Part shown: positions 9,814 through 16,827 of the stretch, piece after piece
Layout of the letters: each line of letters opens with the position of its first letter
How positions within the stretch are numbered: the first letter of the stretch is position 1
From: Bartonella sp. MM73XJBT.G
Lineage (GTDB): Bacteria > Pseudomonadota > Alphaproteobacteria > Rhizobiales > Rhizobiaceae
Length of the DNA stretch: 64,000 nt
NCBI RefSeq assembly: GCF_028618435.1
Contig: NZ_JAQISW010000007.1
Span: 26,206 to 90,205, forward strand
Direction: 5' to 3'
Notes under the pieces: generated by a model
The model's input: the letters and a program-made list of their open reading frames with translations, nothing else
What the model was told of the DNA's origin: nothing
Database searches by the model: none
Position numbers and translations under genes: made by a program

Positions 9814-10051
9814 GTTTTAAGTCTTCATCGGAGATGTTGAAGCCAGTTATGACATATATGGCGCTAGCATTTCCGAGTGTGTTTAGAATAGCCATCAGTT
9901 TATCGACTGAAGGTCTCTTGCCTCCTTTTATCATTTGTTGGACATAGTTTTGTCCACATCCTGCTGCTCTGCTTATTTCGATCATTGTCCGTCCGTCACT
10001 TTTTATCAATTCAATTAAGCGTTGGAACCAATCTTTTTCAGTCTTTGTCAT
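9737..10051 (-). CDS. Small XRE-family helix-turn-helix regulator
   Basis: This 104-aa DNA-binding protein has an N-terminal HTH: the segment TMIEISRAAGCGQNYVQQMI (about residues 22-41) fits helices 2 and 3 of an XRE/Cro-type fold. A C-terminal part of about 45 residues (GFNISDEDLKLIALISS...) is typical of small phage-type repressors and probably dimerises. ATG at 10051 has AAAGG seven bases upstream; the ATG at 10069 would lie before that site. A perfect 12-bp palindrome (10072-10083) sits 20 bases before the start, which suggests autoregulation. Bartonella genomes are known to carry small HTH proteins paired with regulatory RNAs (Brt/Trp), and this gene could belong to that group, but I cannot verify it. 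Confidence 0.8.
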   Translation of the reverse strand: MTKTEKDWFQRLIELIKSDGRTMIEISRAAGCGQNYVQQMIKGGKRPSVDKLMAILNTLGNASAIYVITGFNISDEDLKLIALISSGDKKKIEALNVLLNEKQL

Positions 10052-10071
10052 TTTTAGACCTTTACACATTT

Positions 10072-10083
10072 ACGCTATAGCGT
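10072..10083. promoter_or_regulatory. Palindromic operator candidate (right copy)
   Basis: ACGCTATAGCGT is a perfect 12-bp palindrome immediately upstream of the XRE gene on the minus strand, next to an AATATT that could be a -10 element. It shares half-sites with 9589-9602. Confidence 0.62.
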
Positions 10084-10515
10084 TAATATTGCATCGCGAA
10101 TCCATAATATATGATACAAGGAGCGTGAAAATATCCATGCGTAGCTCTTCGCTAATGAAGCATATAGAGTTGTTTTTAACTAATAACAAAATGTCCCCAT
10201 ACACTTTTAGATTCGAATCAATAAAAATGGTTCCTTAGTTCCACGGTTGTGAAGAAATCAGCGCGTATACCAGAAACGGTAATACGCATGCGTGTTTTCA
10301 TAAGATTTCGCTGTGATAGTATACGTAGCAGCATTATAAATCAAGATATACCCCAACATCAGCATTTGTAAAAATTCTGTGTTAAGTCGATATGTGAGTA
10401 TATGATGAAAGCTTTACAGCCTTAAGATATAAAATCGTGATTATAGAAAAAACATAAATTCATAGGTTTAAAATGCTCATTTCTCTTTTATTGTAATAAA
10501 TTAGGTCACTATCAG
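10084..10515. other. Region upstream of XRE regulator, decayed
   Basis: A 33-codon plus-strand ORF (ATG 10137, stop 10236-10238), with AAGGAG upstream, reads divergently from the XRE gene and then breaks into stop-rich sequence in another frame. It may be the start of a dead gene. No product was recognised. ACGCATGCGT at about 10283 is a local palindrome of unknown meaning. Confidence 0.3.
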
Positions 10516-11065
10516 ATGGTATGTCGTATGTATGTGTTAAAAAACTTTGGAAATATCAAAAAAAGTGATTTTGCTGTTTTTATAGAACATAAAAATAATT
10601 TGGGGCACGAAGATGGTTGTGTGGGGAATAGAATATACGCAACCAATAGTTCTATGAAGATGGGGGTACTTTTGATGATACGACAGTTTATAATAAAATC
10701 TGTGTTTATGACAATGCGCTAATATATGATCGTCTAAGTTGGTCAATAATTTGCATGTTTATGAGGGGGGAGAATTTTTTGTCATTTGAATATGAGTGGA
10801 GAGGTATATGTTTATACTAACGTAGTCGTTTTGGGTTAAATTTTGAATGCTTAATATCTCAATATATTGAAGTTTATAGAGATACTCGTGATTATAGAAA
10901 GGCTCGTGTTTATAATAATGTTTTGGTTTGTGGTGATGTAAAAATTTGTGGGAAGGTAAAACTACTTTACAGAAAAGCTGTGTTTTGTGACACTGAAGAT
11001 TTTTGTAATAACGAAAAAATTTTCACATACATCCATATTCCATACAGCGAAAAGAGGAAGATAGG
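10516..11065 (+). pseudogene. Decayed beta-solenoid (YdcK-like) repeat protein, copy A
   Basis: Short open stretches in different frames encode tandem motifs of the form V-Y-x-x-A-x-V-x-G. Examples are TTVYNKICVYDNALIYD (about 10680-10735), SGEVYVYTNVVVLG (about 10795-10840) and YRKARVYNNVLVCGDVKICG (about 10895-10955). This spacing is that of the beta-solenoid repeat seen in the acyltransferase-like protein YdcK and in many phage-linked Bartonella proteins. At least two frame changes and several stops separate the pieces, so it is not one functional gene. The last piece runs on to about 11060 without repeats, matching a C-terminal cap. No function is assigned; the family is inferred from motif rhythm only. 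Confidence 0.55.
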
Positions 11066-11310
11066 GACATTTCAAAGAAGGCGTGTATTGGTTTTATCAC
11101 ATTATTCGTTTTGTTAGGAGTTCCTTATTTTTTATATTTTGGATCAGTAAATATGTCGAAAGTAATTGGTGAGAGCGTGTGGATTTAGACGCTTTCAGAG
11201 TGTTTTTTGCGTCATTTATCAATGTTTTAATGGAGAAAATAGGAATGCCGAGGGCGATTATTCGCACTTGGAATATGTGGTTTATTGCCTTCTTTTTTGA
11301 TGGAGGATGA
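11066..11310 (+). pseudogene. Remnant of a small inner-membrane protein
   Basis: Frame 2 from 11066 encodes a hydrophobic segment (CIGFITLFVLLGVPYFLYFG) followed by NMSKVIGESV and a stop at about 11184. Frame 1 then continues with VDLDAFRVFFASFINVLMEK and IIRTWNMWFIAFFFDGG to a stop at 11308-11310. The two parts join naturally if one frameshift near 11178 is undone. I do not recognise the protein. It lies between the beta-solenoid remnant and the coiled-coil gene. Confidence 0.4.
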
Positions 11311-11364
11311 ATCAAAACAAATTGCTTAAGATGATCACTTGAGCGGTAATGAGAGGAGATCAAA

Positions 11365-11676
11365 ATGAGTGTAAACGAAATTTTATTGGGAGCAATGATT
11401 GTTGTTTTGTTGTTCAGTGGAGTTATATTTCGGTTTTCTTTATATTATCGCAGTCAAATTAAAGCTCTAAAAGAGGAATCCAGAAGGATAAAGCATGAGT
11501 TTTTGAGGGATTCTATGAAGATGACTGAAGAACGAGATAGAACTCTTAGAGAGCAAAATATGGTGATTAAAAGACGTGATAAAGCAATTGAAAAACTAAA
11601 AAAACAAATTAGGCAATATGAAGAAAATGAAAAAAAATATCAAAAAGTGCTTAAATCTGAAGATAATAAAAGCTAA
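11365..11676 (+). CDS. Membrane-anchored coiled-coil small protein
   Basis: This 103-aa protein is unrecognised. Residues 6-28 form one membrane segment. The rest is a highly charged helix rich in Glu, Lys and Arg with heptad-like spacing (SQIKALKEESRRIKHEF and onwards to about 95), expected to be a cytoplasmic or periplasmic coiled coil. ATG at 11365 is preceded by GAGAGGAGATCAAA, one of the best ribosome binding sites in the island. It is intact although both neighbours are decayed, so it may be under selection or may simply be the youngest survivor. The architecture resembles small phage spanin-like or holin-accessory proteins, but there is no sequence evidence for that. Confidence 0.6.
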   Translation: MSVNEILLGAMIVVLLFSGVIFRFSLYYRSQIKALKEESRRIKHEFLRDSMKMTEERDRTLREQNMVIKRRDKAIEKLKKQIRQYEENEKKYQKVLKSEDNKS

Positions 11677-11714
11677 TCATATTTATATTTTGCATCCAAT
11701 TTATCCATTAAAGG

Positions 11715-12140
11715 ATTTTTAGATGCGTTAGAAAGATTAGAAATAATAAGAAAGAGACATGACTTTCATAAAGTTTATAATGATGCTTATAGAGAGGTTG
11801 TTTTGGAAAAGAATATTCAAGGTTGCTCTGATCAATAATTTATAAAATCGTTAAAGTTTATAGAAAAGTAATCGTTGGCGACAAAATAAAATTTATGATA
11901 CTGTCCCAGTTTATAGCTATGCTAGAGTATTAAAAAGGGGATCTATACGGTCCGGCTATTGTTGTGGTGGATTTATATTATTGTAGAAAACAATTTTGCG
12001 TATTCTTATTAGGTTTTAGGTATAATGTTTCGATAGTTTCAAGGAATAGGCATAAAAAATTGCATGATAATAAAAAGAAAGAGATATTTTATTTTTATGA
12101 TGATGAAGGGATAAGTCAGTTATGATAATTCGATATAAAA
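11715..12140 (+). pseudogene. Decayed beta-solenoid repeat protein, copy B
   Basis: Pieces with the same V-Y-x-x-A rhythm as copy A appear here: FHKVYNDAYREVVLEKNIQG (about 11763-11825) and NKIYDTVPVYSYARVLKRGS (about 11885-11945). Multiple stops and frame changes lie between them. Short AT-rich pieces with similar composition continue to about 12140. It is probably a second copy of the protein decayed at 10516-11065, or part of the same ancestral locus split by the membrane-protein genes. Confidence 0.45.
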
Positions 12141-12462
12141 TAGAACGATAAATGCAAATGATATTGACAGCTAGGAAAGCACTTACATTCCCAATTTATA
12201 ATTTATTTTCTCTTCATGGACGTTTGTTCTATGAAGAGACGCAGGGCTTGTGGAATTTTCTGCTTGATAGATGCTATCAAAATTCAATTATATCTGAATA
12301 TAACACACACTCTACAAACATTTAATTGTTACGCACACGTACTAAAAATAACGCAAAAAACTCCTTTATTGAGAAAAAATCAGTTACCTCTCATTCATTA
12401 CAAAAATGCAACCAGCAATCTCATTATACAAATTAAACTCTTAACCTTAATGGTAAGGAATG

Positions 12463-12642
12463 TTAAGACTGCAGTTCTTTAATAAGAGCTTTATGGGTAA
12501 TTTCTTTGATTTGCTCAATATTCATTAAGATATCTTGTTTTGTTGGATATCCTTTACTCGAAAAAGCAACTTTTTGTGCATCTCCTGAGATTAAACGCCA
12601 ATACCACTGATTGTGAACACCTTGAAACACCTCAAAATACAT
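12463..12642 (-). CDS. DUF1508 (YegP-type) small protein
   Basis: This 59-aa protein matches the DUF1508/UPF0339 domain: it begins YFEVFQGVHNQWYWRLIS and continues through GDAQKVAFSSKGYPTKQD to an IEQIKE helix. This follows the family pattern of a strand, a WRWRL-like strand, a turn, an A-x-S-x-GY segment and an I-x-x-I/V helix. E. coli YegP has two such domains in tandem; this protein has one. Function is unknown; relatives are small stress-associated cytosolic proteins. ATG at 12642 has GAGGTGG seven to ten bases upstream on the minus strand. The gene is isolated, between island debris and the second XRE regulator on the same strand. The stop is TAA at 12463-12465. Confidence 0.8.
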   Translation of the reverse strand: MYFEVFQGVHNQWYWRLISGDAQKVAFSSKGYPTKQDILMNIEQIKEITHKALIKELQS

Positions 12643-13023
12643 GTTTCCACCTCATAAAATAGCTGATAATTTTCAGGATGAATACTCAACTAACCCATTT
12701 ACAAATACTAATGTATGTCTCTATAGGAAGTCGTCAATATATTCCCCTTAAATTTTCTGACCTTTAAAAATAATTTCTATGAGAGCTATTATTCTTCTAA
12801 CAAGAAAAAATTTCTTGTCAATAAGATATGAATAAGAATTTTATACTATAAAATTATTTTTCTAATTTAATGACACTATATGTTCATTTACAATACAAAT
12901 ATTTTTCTTTTACAGAAGTAAATTTTATAGAGCGCAAAAACTTCCACCAGCATTGACAGAGGAAAGATACTAGTCTCCATGCTGGTGGCGCTTAATCACT
13001 TCTTGTTTTTTTGAAGTAGGCGT
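12643..13023. other. Intergenic region between DUF1508 and XRE genes
   Basis: No ORF of note in 381 AT-rich bases. The part next to the XRE gene holds that gene's terminator hairpin (12934-12992). The promoter of the DUF1508 gene should lie in 12650-12750 but was not resolved. Confidence 0.4.
12934..12992 (-). terminator. Rho-independent terminator of the XRE gene
   Basis: On the minus strand CCACCAGCAT (12988-12979) pairs perfectly with ATGCTGGTGG (12953-12944), and AAGTTTTTG follows. It begins about 30 bases after the XRE stop codon. Confidence 0.65.
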
Positions 13024-13563
13024 TTATTGATTAGCAATAACTTCTTTTTGGGATACGCTTCGAATGAGTAAATCAATGAATAAGCTAAGGGTATAAGAAT
13101 TAGACATTTTGGCTTTCATATCGATCAGAGAGGTTGCAGTTTTAGGGTTAAGGCCATTTGATAAACCTTGTCTTGATAAATATTGCTGCAATTTTTCATA
13201 AGAGCTGTCGATTTTTTCTTGATTTATTTTTTCATTACGATCACACTTGGTAAGTGTTTCTTCTAACCCCTCAATTTTTTTTATAAAATAATTCCAGTCA
13301 AAATCACCTTTTGTATATTCGGTGTCAAACATTTTTCCTTGTCCGGTTAAAAGCCAATTAATGTTGACACCATATAACGTGCGATATGTTTGTAAGACAC
13401 TAAGATTGGGTTCTCTCTCTCCACGCTCATAAAAAGCAATGGAATTTTTTGTCATACTAAAACTTTTAGCTAAGGTTTCACGTGATGGATCGCCTAAAGC
13501 AAGACGTACATAACGTAAACGTTTTCCAAATATGGTTTTTGATTCAGTTTCAGGACGTGCCAC
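13024..13563 (-). CDS. XRE-family repressor with long C-terminal domain
   Basis: This 179-aa DNA-binding protein has an HTH_XRE/Cro domain at about residues 12-70 (GKRLRYVRLALG, then the recognition-helix region FSMTKNSIAFYERGEREPNL). The INWLLTGQGKMF tail is very typical of phage-type repressors. The C-terminal 90 residues contain a predicted coiled coil (about 88-130) and no LexA-like peptidase motif, so it should not be RecA-cleavable. GTG at 13563 is used, with GAGGGAG eight bases upstream. A palindrome overlaps the likely -35 box, suggesting autorepression. It is divergent from the DUF475 gene. It may be a prophage-derived regulator retained after the prophage was lost. Confidence 0.85.
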   Translation of the reverse strand: MARPETESKTIFGKRLRYVRLALGDPSRETLAKSFSMTKNSIAFYERGEREPNLSVLQTYRTLYGVNINWLLTGQGKMFDTEYTKGDFDWNYFIKKIEGLEETLTKCDRNEKINQEKIDSSYEKLQQYLSRQGLSNGLNPKTATSLIDMKAKMSNSYTLSLFIDLLIRSVSQKEVIANQ

Positions 13564-13927
13564 GAATTATCTCCCTCAGTAAATCATCATGGTATAAATC
13601 ATTAAATAATAAAAGCACACTATGTATTAATATTCTATGACACAATGTCAATATTTATCGTTTTAATTTTTCTTTATTTTTTTATTTTAATGGATAAAAA
13701 ATACTCTCTCAACTCTCTTGTGTTGACGATTAACATTCATTTCAAAACAAAATTCTCTGTTTACTGCATTTGTCTTTTGCTTTTTTGAGAAAATTTTCAT
13801 GTAACTTTACCATATATATTCTATACACCTCTGCATTAAGAGATGCAACTTTAAAGAAATACAAGCTTTTGATTTGTATTATGTGTGTTCTGTAAGTGAA
13901 TTAGAAAATAAACTTTGAGGAATGATC
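13564..13927. other. Divergent intergenic region, XRE / DUF475
   Basis: 364 bases between divergent starts. The XRE half holds the promoter-operator candidate. The DUF475 half is AT-rich with no clear element beyond the GAGG ribosome binding site at 13917-13920. Confidence 0.4.
13624..13651 (-). promoter_or_regulatory. Promoter and operator candidate of the XRE repressor
   Basis: On the minus strand a consensus TTGACA (13651-13646) is followed after 16 bases by TAATAC (13629-13624). The palindrome TGACA-CAA-TGTCA (13638-13650) covers the -35 box, an ideal place for a repressor. Confidence 0.4.
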
Positions 13928-14977
13928 ATGTCTCTATTACGCTATTTTGGTTTTGCTTTTTTTTTCACCATTATTGGTGTCTTTTTAGGAGGGGCTATCG
14001 GTTGGTTTGAAACGGGAAGCATTACTGGTTTTTTTAAATATTTTTTTATTTGCTGTGTTTTAGGGGTTTTGGAAATTTCTTTATCCTTTGATAATTCTAT
14101 TATTAATGCACGTGTTCTTGGTAAAATGAATCCGTTATGGCGTCGTCGTTTTCTTATATGGGGTATTTTGATTGCTGTATTTGGGATGCGGATTGTTTTC
14201 CCGTTGTTAGTAGTTGTCGTGGCTGTTGGAATTAATCCAATTGCGGCAGTTAAATTAGCAATAGGGGAACCACATCGATATGCCGAAGTTTTAACCAATG
14301 CGCATATGGGAATTGCCGCTTTTGGAGGAACTTTCCTTATGATGGTTGGTTTAAAATATTTTTTTGATTTTGAAAAAGAGGTCCATTGGCTTGATGTTAT
14401 AGAGAAACCTGCTCAAAAGTTTGGAGCACTTGTTGGAATGGATATTGCAATTGTTTTGATTTTGATCTTATTCATATCAGGGCAGATTGGGGCGGAAGAT
14501 AAAGTCACTTTTTTATTGGCAGCCCTTTATGGACTTTTGACTTTTATAGCTGTTGAGGCTGCCGGTCATTTCTTGGATTCTTCTAAGAAAACTTTGACGA
14601 CAGTAGCTCAAGGGGGACTCGGGGCATTTCTTTATTTAGAAGTTCTCGATGCGAGTTTTTCTTTCGATGGTGTGGTTGGTGCTTTTGTTTTTTCACACAA
14701 TCTCTTTATTATCGCAATTGGTCTTGGAATTGGTGCATTTTACGTTCGTTCTATGACAATTATGTTGGTCGAATCAGGTACATTATTGCATTATCGTTAT
14801 TTGGAGCATGGTGCTTTTTATGCAATTTTAGTTCTTGCCGTGATTATGTATCTGCAAACGATTATATCGGTTCCTGAAGTCTTAACAGGACTTGTGGGAG
14901 TCTGTATTATTGGAATGGCATTGTATTCTTCGCTTCGTTTTAAACGTCGTCAATTGGATAAACATGTTGCGTCTTAA
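13928..14977 (+). CDS. DUF475 family TerC-like integral membrane protein
   Basis: This 349-aa protein is polytopic, with about nine membrane segments. It belongs to the DUF475 branch of the TerC/LysE-like transporter superfamily. The two hallmark acidic motifs are present: SLSFDNSIINA near residue 55 and DASFSFDGVVGAF near 240. Such paired SFD motifs are the presumed metal-ion sites. TerC relatives are linked to tellurite resistance and manganese export, but the substrate of DUF475 proteins is not established. GAGG at 13917-13920 is seven bases from ATG 13928 and only one base from ATG 13922, so 13928 is preferred. The gene stands alone; the following 480 bases hold no gene. Confidence 0.85.
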   Translation: MSLLRYFGFAFFFTIIGVFLGGAIGWFETGSITGFFKYFFICCVLGVLEISLSFDNSIINARVLGKMNPLWRRRFLIWGILIAVFGMRIVFPLLVVVVAVGINPIAAVKLAIGEPHRYAEVLTNAHMGIAAFGGTFLMMVGLKYFFDFEKEVHWLDVIEKPAQKFGALVGMDIAIVLILILFISGQIGAEDKVTFLLAALYGLLTFIAVEAAGHFLDSSKKTLTTVAQGGLGAFLYLEVLDASFSFDGVVGAFVFSHNLFIIAIGLGIGAFYVRSMTIMLVESGTLLHYRYLEHGAFYAILVLAVIMYLQTIISVPEVLTGLVGVCIIGMALYSSLRFKRRQLDKHVAS

Positions 14978-15458
14978 CTAATAAAACTTCTATTTTTTTC
15001 ATAATTTTGTTTATCGCATATTCGTAATAGAATTAATAGAAGAGATTTTTCGTGCAAAACAAAATGCCATTGTCTTTCTTAGTGGAGTCCTTATTTTAAA
15101 GTTGAATCTATGACGTGCTTCTTCCCGTGAAGGGATAATGTAAAATCTCTTGGATAGATTGAACTTAAATAAAAGGTGCAAACGGGCATTATTATTTTTA
15201 TCCGCTTTAAGGATGTCGACAGCTCTTGTATTTAACGATGTATAAGAGGCATTTTTGCTGCTTTCTTGAATGATTTTTATTTTTATATTGATCCTATTTG
15301 TGGTGTGTAAGAGAATAGTTCATTCATTATAAATTAGGTTTGAAATGAGAGAATCTTATCCTATTCTAGGTTTCTCACTTAATATGAAAAAATATGCAAA
15401 GAATAATTTATTTCTTATAAATCAGTGCCCTTATAATAGATCGCTAGAAAACAATATT
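14978..15458. other. Intergenic region containing dispersed repeat R1
   Basis: No gene in 481 bases. The second half (15241-15424) is the first copy of a dispersed repeat also seen near 19.0, 19.3 and 21.4 kb. The first half shows nothing recognisable. Confidence 0.45.
15241..15424. repeat. Dispersed intergenic repeat, copy R1
   Basis: By eye this copy shares with R3 an AGAGGCATTTT segment, a TTTGNGGTG...AGAGAAT segment, the core AGGTTYGAAATGAGA and a final TTATAAATCA. The pieces come in the same order, with indels between them. Confidence 0.5.
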
Positions 15459-16067
15459 TTAGGAAACCATTAACAGTTCGATACCAGCTTCGTTCATCGT
15501 TTTAAGCATTGTGTTCAGGGATTCGTTTACATCAATACCAGCACAGGCATTTAATGAAACACTGACTTGAAAACCATATTGTATGGCGTGTAGAGCAGAA
15601 AATCCAACACAAAAATCTGTTGCTAAGCCACACATAACGAGCTTGGTAAAACCATGTTCTTTGAGATAAACTTGTAAACCCGTTGGTGTTTTTTGATCAT
15701 TTTCAAGAAAAGCAGAATAACTATCCATTTTTTGATTATAGCCTTTTCTAAGGATAAGTTGTGCCTTTTCTACTCTGAGAGATGGGTGAAATTCTGCTCC
15801 TTGTGTTCCTTGTATGCAATGATCAGGCCAAAGTATTTGAGGACCATAGTCAAGATTGATGGTATCATAGGGCTTTTTTTCAGGATAGCAGGAAGCAAAG
15901 CTGCAATGGTTTTGGGGGTGCCAGTCCTGGGTTAAGATAACGTGATCAAAACGATTAATGAGATTATTGACAGTGGGTAAAATAGCATCACCTTGTGGTA
16001 CTGCAAGTGCTCCACCAGGTAAGAAGTCATTTTGAACATCAATGACGAGTAAGGCTTTTTTTTCCAT
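15459..16067 (-). CDS. pncA: Nicotinamidase PncA
   Basis: PncA hydrolyses nicotinamide to nicotinate for NAD salvage and also activates pyrazinamide. The 202-aa protein has the isochorismatase-like fold with the catalytic triad D10 (LLVIDVQNDF), K108 (RKGYNQKMDSYSAF) and C153 (GLATDFCVGFSAL). Metal ligands consistent with the family are D48, H50 (QDWHP) and H83 (WPDHCIQGT). Length and motifs are complete. ATG at 16067 has AGGA upstream. An unrecognised gene lies 45 bases upstream on the same strand, so the two may be cotranscribed. The dispersed repeat R1 begins 34 bases beyond the stop. Confidence 0.94.
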   Translation of the reverse strand: MEKKALLVIDVQNDFLPGGALAVPQGDAILPTVNNLINRFDHVILTQDWHPQNHCSFASCYPEKKPYDTINLDYGPQILWPDHCIQGTQGAEFHPSLRVEKAQLILRKGYNQKMDSYSAFLENDQKTPTGLQVYLKEHGFTKLVMCGLATDFCVGFSALHAIQYGFQVSVSLNACAGIDVNESLNTMLKTMNEAGIELLMVS

Positions 16068-16112
16068 AAATATATTCCTATAGGAGATGAGCTTTTATCG
16101 TATTTTTAAAAG

Positions 16113-16649
16113 CTATATTTCGTCTTGAAGTTTTAAAATGGCTTGTTGAAGATTGATCTTATTTTTATAATTATCAAGCCAAAAGAGGGGAATAGGTAAG
16201 TTTTTACAGTTTATTTTATAGTTTTTTACGAAGTGTAACCACGTACCAATGGGAAGCGTACTGTCGTTATTTGTTGCGACGTGTTGACGCAAAGCTTTCA
16301 TGATCATTGGGCTTGGGACGTCAGATCCCATAAGGCGGCAGTCGTTTTGTAAACGCAATTTAAGCCACATCAAGGCAAGGGGTGAAGTCCATTGTTTCCC
16401 GTAACAAAAAACTGATGAAAAGAGGGAAGGATTTTTTACTGCGTAATGCAAAGCCCATAAAGAAAAAAAAGAAGGCGCATAGAGAACTACTTTTCTTTCT
16501 GTCTCCATATTACATTGATAGGTTGGTTTAATACGGTAAAAATATAATGTTATATCTGGTATGGAAAAGAGGGGTAATGTTTGATAACATGTTTCTGGTA
16601 CTGCTAAAAAGATTTTCTTTTTTCTTCTTGAAGGGATGTTTTTTTGCAT
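16113..16649 (-). CDS. Hypothetical protein upstream of pncA
   Basis: I do not recognise this 178-aa protein. It has a basic N-terminus (SRRKKK near residues 7-12) and no signal peptide. The segment VVLYAPSFFSLWALHYAVK (about 54-72) has the strand-turn-helix pattern of an alpha/beta-hydrolase nucleophile elbow, with S at the centre. The usual G-x-S-x-G is replaced by A-P-S-F-F, so an enzyme role is doubtful. The C-terminal half is rich in Leu, Trp and Asn. It lies 45 bases before pncA on the same strand with no terminator between them, so a shared transcript is likely. No good ribosome binding site is seen before ATG 16649, and a downstream start is possible. It may be a degenerate hydrolase. 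Confidence 0.6.
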   Translation of the reverse strand: MQKNIPSRRKKKIFLAVPETCYQTLPLFSIPDITLYFYRIKPTYQCNMETERKVVLYAPSFFSLWALHYAVKNPSLFSSVFCYGKQWTSPLALMWLKLRLQNDCRLMGSDVPSPMIMKALRQHVATNNDSTLPIGTWLHFVKNYKINCKNLPIPLFWLDNYKNKINLQQAILKLQDEI

Positions 16650-16827
16650 TTAAAACCATACTGGGGCTTGTGAGATAGGAAAAAATGTACCAATATTAAA
16701 GCGAAAAGCTTTTGAGATGATGTAAGCTCTATTTACTGTACAGTTTCAAAAAGCGAAAGCAGTTTTCTCAAAATCCTGATCTTTAATATCGCACAATATA
16801 AAAAGAAACTTATATAAAGAGAAATTT

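Noticed and set aside
9737..10515. Firm assignment of the XRE gene to the Brt/Trp RNA-regulator family
   Set aside because: I cannot recall the Brt sequence well enough to recognise it here and see no clear terminator-type stem between 10084 and 10515; kept only as a possibility.
12216..12482. 88-aa plus-strand ORF
   Set aside because: Its end overlaps the well-supported DUF1508 gene on the other strand, it has no ribosome binding site and no recognisable domain.
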